Assembly (NCBI GenBank): GCA_016788115.1
Contig: JAEURR010000008.1
Coordinates: forward strand, 216,656 to 280,655
Length of the DNA: 64,000 nt
Source of the DNA: Chthonomonas sp.
GTDB lineage: Bacteria > Armatimonadota > Fimbriimonadia > Fimbriimonadales > Fimbriimonadaceae
Direction: 5' to 3'
Shown here: positions 59,245 through 64,000 of the stretch, one piece after another
How positions within the stretch are numbered: the first letter of the stretch is position 1
Layout: the number at the start of each line of letters is the position of its first letter
Notes under the pieces: generated by a model
Database searches by the model: none
What the model was told of the DNA's origin: nothing
The model's input: only the letters and a program-made list of their open reading frames with translations
Program-made: the position numbers and the translations under genes

Positions 59245-60633
59245 TTAGTTGTCGCCTTCGACCTCGTACGAGTCGGACAGGATCAGGTAATCGAAGAAGT
59301 CGATCACCGTGTCTCCGTTCAAGTCCGCATCCGGATTTGCATCGTAAAGGGGCTGGCCCTTCTCCGATTCGTAGGCGTCGCTGACAAGCAAGTAGTCGAA
59401 GAAGTCGACAATGTTGTCCTTGTTGGCGTCGCCGTTGGTCAAGTTGAAGTCCTTGCCCGAGGCGTTACCAAGCGAAGCATCGACGGCAATGCGCTTGGGC
59501 AGCCAGTGACTGTAATCCACGCGGATGCTGCGCGTCGACGGCAGCACGTTGATCAGATAGTTACCGCCCGCGTCCAGTGGCGAAGTCAACGTCTCGATCA
59601 AGTTTCCAGCGACCGCATCGTCGTAGCACTGAATGCTGACGGCGGTCGGCGGAGTACCAAGCCAGCCCAGAGGATTGACTTTACCGGTGATCTTCGGCGC
59701 GTTCGTACCCGTGATCTTCAGGTTGTCGAACATGGAGAACAGTGGCTGGTCGGTCGGACGTGGCGACGCAGCCGGATCGAACATGCCGAGCATCACGTAG
59801 CCGTTGGTGTAATCCGTGTCCGAGAACTCGAGCATCTTGGTATAGGCGAGCGTCGGGTTCTCCGTAACATTGTTGTTTCGGATTTCCCAACTGATCTGCG
59901 TACCTGCCCGCTTCAAGCGCACCGAGTACCAGTCGATGGCGAGGATGCCACCGGTGTTGACAAACAACGGCAGCGCGCCTGGATTTGGATTCGGGAATGC
60001 GGCAACGTAGTAAGCGTTGCTGCTGTTCTGGAACGGAGCCGCTGACGGACCCCAGCCTGCAAGCGCCGTGTTCTCAACGTTCTTCTTGTAGATTCGGTAG
60101 TCGCGGGAGGACGATCCGTCTGCGACGAGACCAAACACGTATCCCGTGCCCGAGATTCCCTGGCTGAAACCGACGTCGTTGCCCATTTCCAGACCGAACG
60201 TGGTCAGCTGGGTGGACGTTCCGCTTGACGTAACTTCGACCCACATGTCGAACTCGACGGTGTAGTCGCCCAAGAACCGAGTGTTCGGGATGATGCTGGT
60301 CGCATCGACCGAAGTCGTTTCGCCGACCTTCTCGTTGACGCGCGTGTACAGCGCCTTCGTCGTGCTGGAACCGGGCGATGGCGGAATCGCGCTGCCGGTG
60401 TGCGAGTTCAGCGCGGCAGTCCCTGAATAGGGCGTAAAGTCGTCCCAAGGCCATGCTCCGCCATGGTCAAAGCTGAACACGGTCTTGCCGTCAATTGGAG
60501 CCGTCGCGGGAACCGAAACAATGTACGAGCGATAGTTCGCGCTTGTGTCGGTGTCAAAGTTGTCTGTAAAGTCGGCGATCGCGCCTGCGCTCATCAAAGC
60601 GGTGGCACCTGCCAATAACCCAATCCTCTTCAT
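59245..60633 (-). CDS. secreted beta-sandwich protein with dockerin-like C-terminus
   Basis: From ATG 60633, with GGAGGA upstream, there are 462 residues. A signal peptide (MKRIGLLAGATALMSAGAIA) precedes a concanavalin/LamG-like beta-sandwich (about 25-320; DFTDNFDTDTSANYRSYIV, GDYTVEFDMWVEV) and a short Ig-like/carboxypeptidase-regulatory-like domain (about 325-400). Two EF-hand-like repeats end the protein, DANKDNIVDFFDYLLVSDAY and DLNGDTVIDFFDYLILSDSY, the same pattern as in the glycosidase at 44.6 kb. No catalytic residues are evident, so it may be a surface glycan-binding protein. Confidence 0.7.
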   Translation of the reverse strand: MKRIGLLAGATALMSAGAIADFTDNFDTDTSANYRSYIVSVPATAPIDGKTVFSFDHGGAWPWDDFTPYSGTAALNSHTGSAIPPSPGSSTTKALYTRVNEKVGETTSVDATSIIPNTRFLGDYTVEFDMWVEVTSSGTSTQLTTFGLEMGNDVGFSQGISGTGYVFGLVADGSSSRDYRIYKKNVENTALAGWGPSAAPFQNSSNAYYVAAFPNPNPGALPLFVNTGGILAIDWYSVRLKRAGTQISWEIRNNNVTENPTLAYTKMLEFSDTDYTNGYVMLGMFDPAASPRPTDQPLFSMFDNLKITGTNAPKITGKVNPLGWLGTPPTAVSIQCYDDAVAGNLIETLTSPLDAGGNYLINVLPSTRSIRVDYSHWLPKRIAVDASLGNASGKDFNLTNGDANKDNIVDFFDYLLVSDAYESEKGQPLYDANPDADLNGDTVIDFFDYLILSDSYEVEGDN

Positions 60634-60782
60634 CGTTGAATCCTCCTCAGAACACGGTACGCACATGCACTCGCAAGCGCAATGCCACCTTCGTTCATCT
60701 TACACAGGTTTTCAGAATAGGCTAACCGTATTATTACGAGGACCGCGTCCCCCGAGTCCGCAATGGTAAGATTCAACTCCCC

Positions 60783-63368
60783 ATGGAGCCATTTGGCGAC
60801 GATCGTCCGGAAATCACTGGCAGCTTGATCTCGATGGAGTTTGGCCCCGGAGGTCGCATTGTGCAAATGTGGGCGACCGACCCGGCCTTGCCCGACGAGG
60901 GCGAAGAATTTCAGTTCATCCTCCCCCCGTTGTCCTTTGGCGAAGAGAACGCGGAAGACCTCTACCCAGGCACCATCCTGCTGAGCGCGCGCACCGACCC
61001 AAGCGAACCATGGATCAGCAGCCGAAACAGTGACGGCAGCAAGCCGATCTTCGATGATCTCACGGACTTCGATGCCAGCAGCGTATCCTTCGAGTACGAC
61101 TTCCCTTTGCTGCCGGAAATCACCGGAGCAGGCCGCTTCTTCGAGCTGGCTGGTCCGATTCCCCAGATCGTGTGGGAACTCACGCTGCGCAACGCTGGAC
61201 GCAAAACCATCGAAATCGGTGAGCTTGGATTCCCGCTCGCGCTCAACAATTTTTACGACGGCTTTGGCTGGACCGACGCCCAACTGAAACGCCTGTGGAC
61301 GAGCCGCCTTTACGTCCACCAGTTCATTGGTGGTGCGGCGAGTTGGGTTTTTGCCCAGCGGATGACCGCCGAGCCGCCCGGACTCCTGATGTTTCCCGGC
61401 GACGGCACCGGCTGGGAGTTCTTCAACCATGTACCCAGTTCGCTCAACACCCCCCACCAGTGGGAAGGGATCCCAGTGGTCTACGTCTACAGCCGCGCGA
61501 CCGTCGAGCGCGAGGGCTGGAACGGGTGGTGGAACCAGCACACCTCGCTGATCCTCGAGCCAGGCGATTCGCGGACCTTTCAGATGCGGTTCGTCCCCGC
61601 GGACCGTGACAAGCACGACGGAATCTTCCAAACGCTGAGCATGTGTGGCCGCCCTGCGATTCGGCTACTTCCAAGCGCGGTCGCTCCGTATGACGTCGGT
61701 GTTGCGCTCGAAATCCAGGGGACCCAGCCGACACGCTTCTTTGTTACTAAAGACGCCGACATTGAAACCGACTCAGACGACGACGGTGGCTTCTGCTTCG
61801 TCCGCCCGAAGGAGTCAGGCCCCGTCCGCGTGAGCTTCGAAGACAAACAGGGTCGCATGAGCCATGCGCACCTGATGTTCACCGAGCCGATCCACCGCCT
61901 GATCACCCAACGGGCGGCGTGGATCGCCGACCACCAAGTCGTCCGCGATCCTGAGAGCCCTCTCCACCACGGCATCCTGATGGCCAACTACGAGACGGGC
62001 GAGGTCGTCACTGACGTCGAGGAGTTCTCGGGTGCGAGCGGCATCGAGTGCTCGCTTGCCGATACCCTGTACCTGGCCGAGACGAACTCGATCTATCCCA
62101 ACCGACGCGAGATCAAGATCCTGGACGAAGCCATCACCGATTTTCTGATGGACGACATCCAGAACCCGGGGACGATGGCGGTCGGAAGCGTCATGGACCT
62201 ACCGGGTGGAGTGGGCTCGTACAGCGGTCGTCCGCTGACCTACCCCGCTGTTTTCAATATTTATCACGCGATGTACCGTGTCGCCGCCATTTATGGCGAG
62301 ACCAAACACCGGCCGAAGACCTACCTCAAGTGGTCCGCCGAAACGTGCATCGCGATGTTCACCTACGGTTGGAGACACTATGTGCGCACCGTTGGCGTGC
62401 TTGGCTATTCGCGCGTCCACGAAGTCTTGCGCGACTTGGAGCGCGAAGGCATGACTGAAGAGCTCGGGCGGCTTAAGCCGCTGGTGATGAGCAAAGCCAC
62501 CGAATTGGTCAAGCAAGAATATCCCTACGCCGGAGAGTCCGTATTGGACACGAGCGGCTTCGAGGAGGTGTTCACGTCGGCGCTACTGCTCGACAACGAT
62601 GAACACCTAGAAAGAACAATGCGCTGCGGATTTGCGGCGCGCTCTCTTGCCCCCAGTTGGTGGTGGTACGGAAGCGACAAACGGAGCTGGGATGGAGCCG
62701 ACTCCACCCCACTGCGGGCACTGATCGATCGGGGCGAAGCATGCCAAGCCCACACGACGATTCCCACCTCTACCATGTTTTTTGCGCAGCTCGACCGGGA
62801 CTACCTCGGTATCCCCGACGCGTACATGCGACTCGCCTTTGGCGGGATGATGGGGCCATGGGCGCTGGTCCGTAATGACGGTGCCTCCAGCATGTGCTAC
62901 TGCCCGGACCTGAGCAGCAAGCACCACGGTTACAACCCTTACACCGGTGCGAGTGGTCTCGGCTACTTCCACTACTTGCGATTTGCAGGAGCTTACGTGC
63001 TGCCGAATCGTACGCTCGGTACGTTCACCTTTGGCTGCCATTTTGAGCTCGACGGAGACACCTACAAAGTCCGCCCCTGGGACGGAATTGGCAAGCGGGT
63101 GATCTTGCGGCAAATCGGCGCGGAGTTCATCCTCAACTTTGGTCGCATCCTTGAGCTGAGACTCGACCAGCGCAAGCGGTGGGTCGAACTCCAGATCGAG
63201 AATCCGTGCGACAAGGCGGTCAAGATCACCCTCACCGCGAGCGGCCTGTGGGGGACGGTCGTCCAAGTCCAGGGCAAGAACATCACGAACACGAACGGGA
63301 AGGTTGTCGCTGCCATTGATCTTCCCGCGTCCAAGGTGACCACAATACAGATGAAGGTGATCCGATGA
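60783..63368 (+). CDS. large DUF5695-like glycoside-hydrolase-related protein
   Basis: The 861-residue protein starts MEPFGDDRPEITGSLISMEFGPGGRIVQMWATDPALP with no signal peptide. The first 400 residues look like a beta super-sandwich (FPLALNNFYDGFGW, WNGWWNQHTSLILEPGDSRTF). Residues about 400-700 are helical like an (alpha/alpha) toroid (YPAVFNIYHAMYRVAAIYGE, TYLKWSAETCIAMFTYGWRH), and the end is beta (GNWHFEL-like TFTFGCHFELDGDTYKV). I recall this type as DUF5695, but cannot confirm it. Enzymatic activity on polysaccharides is likely from the architecture. TAAGAT ends ten bases before ATG. Its stop overlaps the next ATG. Confidence 0.6.
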   Translation: MEPFGDDRPEITGSLISMEFGPGGRIVQMWATDPALPDEGEEFQFILPPLSFGEENAEDLYPGTILLSARTDPSEPWISSRNSDGSKPIFDDLTDFDASSVSFEYDFPLLPEITGAGRFFELAGPIPQIVWELTLRNAGRKTIEIGELGFPLALNNFYDGFGWTDAQLKRLWTSRLYVHQFIGGAASWVFAQRMTAEPPGLLMFPGDGTGWEFFNHVPSSLNTPHQWEGIPVVYVYSRATVEREGWNGWWNQHTSLILEPGDSRTFQMRFVPADRDKHDGIFQTLSMCGRPAIRLLPSAVAPYDVGVALEIQGTQPTRFFVTKDADIETDSDDDGGFCFVRPKESGPVRVSFEDKQGRMSHAHLMFTEPIHRLITQRAAWIADHQVVRDPESPLHHGILMANYETGEVVTDVEEFSGASGIECSLADTLYLAETNSIYPNRREIKILDEAITDFLMDDIQNPGTMAVGSVMDLPGGVGSYSGRPLTYPAVFNIYHAMYRVAAIYGETKHRPKTYLKWSAETCIAMFTYGWRHYVRTVGVLGYSRVHEVLRDLEREGMTEELGRLKPLVMSKATELVKQEYPYAGESVLDTSGFEEVFTSALLLDNDEHLERTMRCGFAARSLAPSWWWYGSDKRSWDGADSTPLRALIDRGEACQAHTTIPTSTMFFAQLDRDYLGIPDAYMRLAFGGMMGPWALVRNDGASSMCYCPDLSSKHHGYNPYTGASGLGYFHYLRFAGAYVLPNRTLGTFTFGCHFELDGDTYKVRPWDGIGKRVILRQIGAEFILNFGRILELRLDQRKRWVELQIENPCDKAVKITLTASGLWGTVVQVQGKNITNTNGKVVAAIDLPASKVTTIQMKVIR

Positions 63369-63703
63369 ACGTTCCTCAATGGTGGCTCGTACTGAGCGGG
63401 GTTTTCTTTGGCGCGTTCATATTGCTTCTGGTCGCTCTGGTGGTGATGTGCGTGATGCTCATGACCACACTGCGTGAAACGACCCAGCAGGTGCGGCGGC
63501 TGGCCGATCGCGCAGACGAGATCGGCCAGAGGGTCGAGTCCCTCGCAAGTGGTGTGCAGACGACCCAGCGCGCGCTCAGCGGTCACGCGCAGAACGTCGC
63601 GGGCAGCGTTGAAGCCATCGCGCGAGGCATCGCCCAAAAAGCGGACATCATCGCGACCGGTTTTATGATTTTCCAAACGATCCAACGACTTCGGAAACGC
63701 TAA
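63365..63703 (+). CDS. small membrane-anchored coiled-coil protein
   Basis: The 112-residue protein has an N-terminal membrane helix (LVLSGVFFGAFILLLVALVVMCVML) followed by a long heptad-rich helix (TTLRETTQQVRRLADRADEIGQRVESLASGVQ) and a basic tail (QTIQRLRKR). The layout is like DUF948-type proteins. ATG overlaps the stop of the DUF5695-like gene by four bases, so the two are coupled and it may hold that enzyme at the membrane. No other partner is visible. Confidence 0.6.
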   Translation: MNVPQWWLVLSGVFFGAFILLLVALVVMCVMLMTTLRETTQQVRRLADRADEIGQRVESLASGVQTTQRALSGHAQNVAGSVEAIARGIAQKADIIATGFMIFQTIQRLRKR

Positions 63704-63739
63704 CCCCGGATTGGCACAAGTTTCGCCTAACGAAGCTGT

Positions 63740-63829
63740 ATGAGCTGGTCTCTTCGTGAGCGGTGTATGTTCCTGCTGGGCCTCGTAGTCGCCCTAATGT
63801 GTGCCTACGGAGCCCGTCCAGCCCCTTGA
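63740..63829 (+). CDS. possible 29-residue membrane peptide
   Basis: The short reading frame ATG 63740 to TGA 63827-63829 encodes MSWSLRERCMFLLGLVVAL followed by MCAYGARPAP, a basic start with one hydrophobic helix. It overlaps the -35 of the tRNA promoter with its stop codon. No ribosome-binding site is evident, and such a frame can occur by chance. Confidence 0.25.
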   Translation: MSWSLRERCMFLLGLVVALMCAYGARPAP

Positions 63830-63855
63830 CGGCACCTGAGCCGATGCGCAATAAT
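63826..63855 (+). promoter_or_regulatory. promoter of tRNA-fMet
   Basis: TTGACG (63826-63831), an 18-base spacer and AATAAT (63850-63855), with the tRNA starting 11 bases after the -10. Confidence 0.6.
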
Positions 63856-63865
63856 AGACGAGTAC

Positions 63866-63942
<77 letters not shown>

Positions 63943-63979
63943 AGTCTTCAGTTTAAGCAAACTGAGGACTTTCTTTTTT
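63943..63979 (+). terminator. intrinsic terminator of tRNA-fMet
   Basis: AGTCTTCAGTTT (63943-63954) pairs with AAACTGAGGACT (63959-63970, one G-T pair) around AAGC, followed by TTTCTTTTTT. Unlike most hairpins in this window it has a normal T-tract. Confidence 0.88.
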
Positions 63980-64000
63980 CTGGGCACAAAGAGAAGCGGG

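Noticed and set aside
60630..61631. Minus-strand open frame of 333 codons opposite the DUF5695-like gene
   Set aside because: Antisense frame without motifs; it also crosses the start of the dockerin gene.

Overview
This 64 kb window is chromosomal, GC-rich and gene-dense, and comes from a heterotrophic bacterium. I saw no phage module, insertion sequence, CRISPR array or rRNA. The best lineage guess is Armatimonadota (Fimbriimonadia-like). The basis is secreted proteins ending in dockerin-like DxNxDxxxDxxDYLxxSxxY repeats, a PEP-CTERM protein, a DUF1559-style prepilin, a golvesin-domain amidase and menaquinone genes of the futalosine type. This rests on gene style, not on a marker phylogeny.

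Layout. 1-7.7 kb: the 5' part of rsmG, a small membrane protein, a TPR protein, a lipoprotein, a secreted GH15 glucoamylase-like enzyme and a FadN-type beta-oxidation enzyme. 7.9-16.2 kb: an unusual polysaccharide-deacetylase-like protein with a duplicated, inserted beta domain, a Tat-exported metallo-beta-lactamase-fold protein without its metal ligands, a cytoplasmic Asp-box propeller, an MFS transporter and a lipoprotein. 16.3-26.4 kb: the B12/reactivation half of methionine synthase with a foldable leader, etfBA, a GH20-like hexosaminidase, an amidase, a secreted protein with an STN-like start, and mqnC. 26.4-33 kb: two DinB proteins around rpsD, proline dehydrogenase, a PEP-CTERM protein, a biotin carboxylase plus enoyl-CoA hydratase pair (probably leucine breakdown), and an HNH nuclease. 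33-44.5 kb: an M48 peptidase, murA-mreB, an FAD oxidoreductase with a NifU-like protein, secE-nusG-recJ, and an ECF sigma / anti-sigma / degenerate HtrA operon. 44.6-51 kb: a dockerin-bearing glycosidase, GTP-type PEP carboxykinase, a pseudopilin-like protein and an LCP protein. 51.1-56.6 kb: a co-directional run of prepilin, amidohydrolase (candidate aminodeoxyfutalosine deaminase), alkyltransferase-like protein, aroC, orphan pstB and a GAF histidine kinase. 56.6-64 kb: an NTF2-like protein, an EamA half transporter, the N-terminal half of CarB, a second dockerin-bearing protein, a large DUF5695-like protein with a coupled membrane coiled-coil protein, and tRNA-fMet.

The metabolism is aerobic or respiratory and uses polymers, fatty acids and amino acids: glycoside hydrolases outside the cell, FadN, ETF, proline dehydrogenase and acyl-CoA carboxylase feeding electrons to a menaquinone chain, and PckG for gluconeogenesis.

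Two expression habits stand out. About a dozen genes have a -10 hexamer 6-8 bases before the start codon, which predicts leaderless mRNAs. Five of ten convergent gene pairs overlap by exactly four bases through interlocked stop codons, while other junctions carry long perfect hairpins that mostly lack a T-tract. The most unusual items are the methionine synthase leader with mutually exclusive pairings, the split MetH and CarB, the deacetylase with a domain inserted into its catalytic fold, and the sigma / anti-sigma / pseudo-HtrA module.
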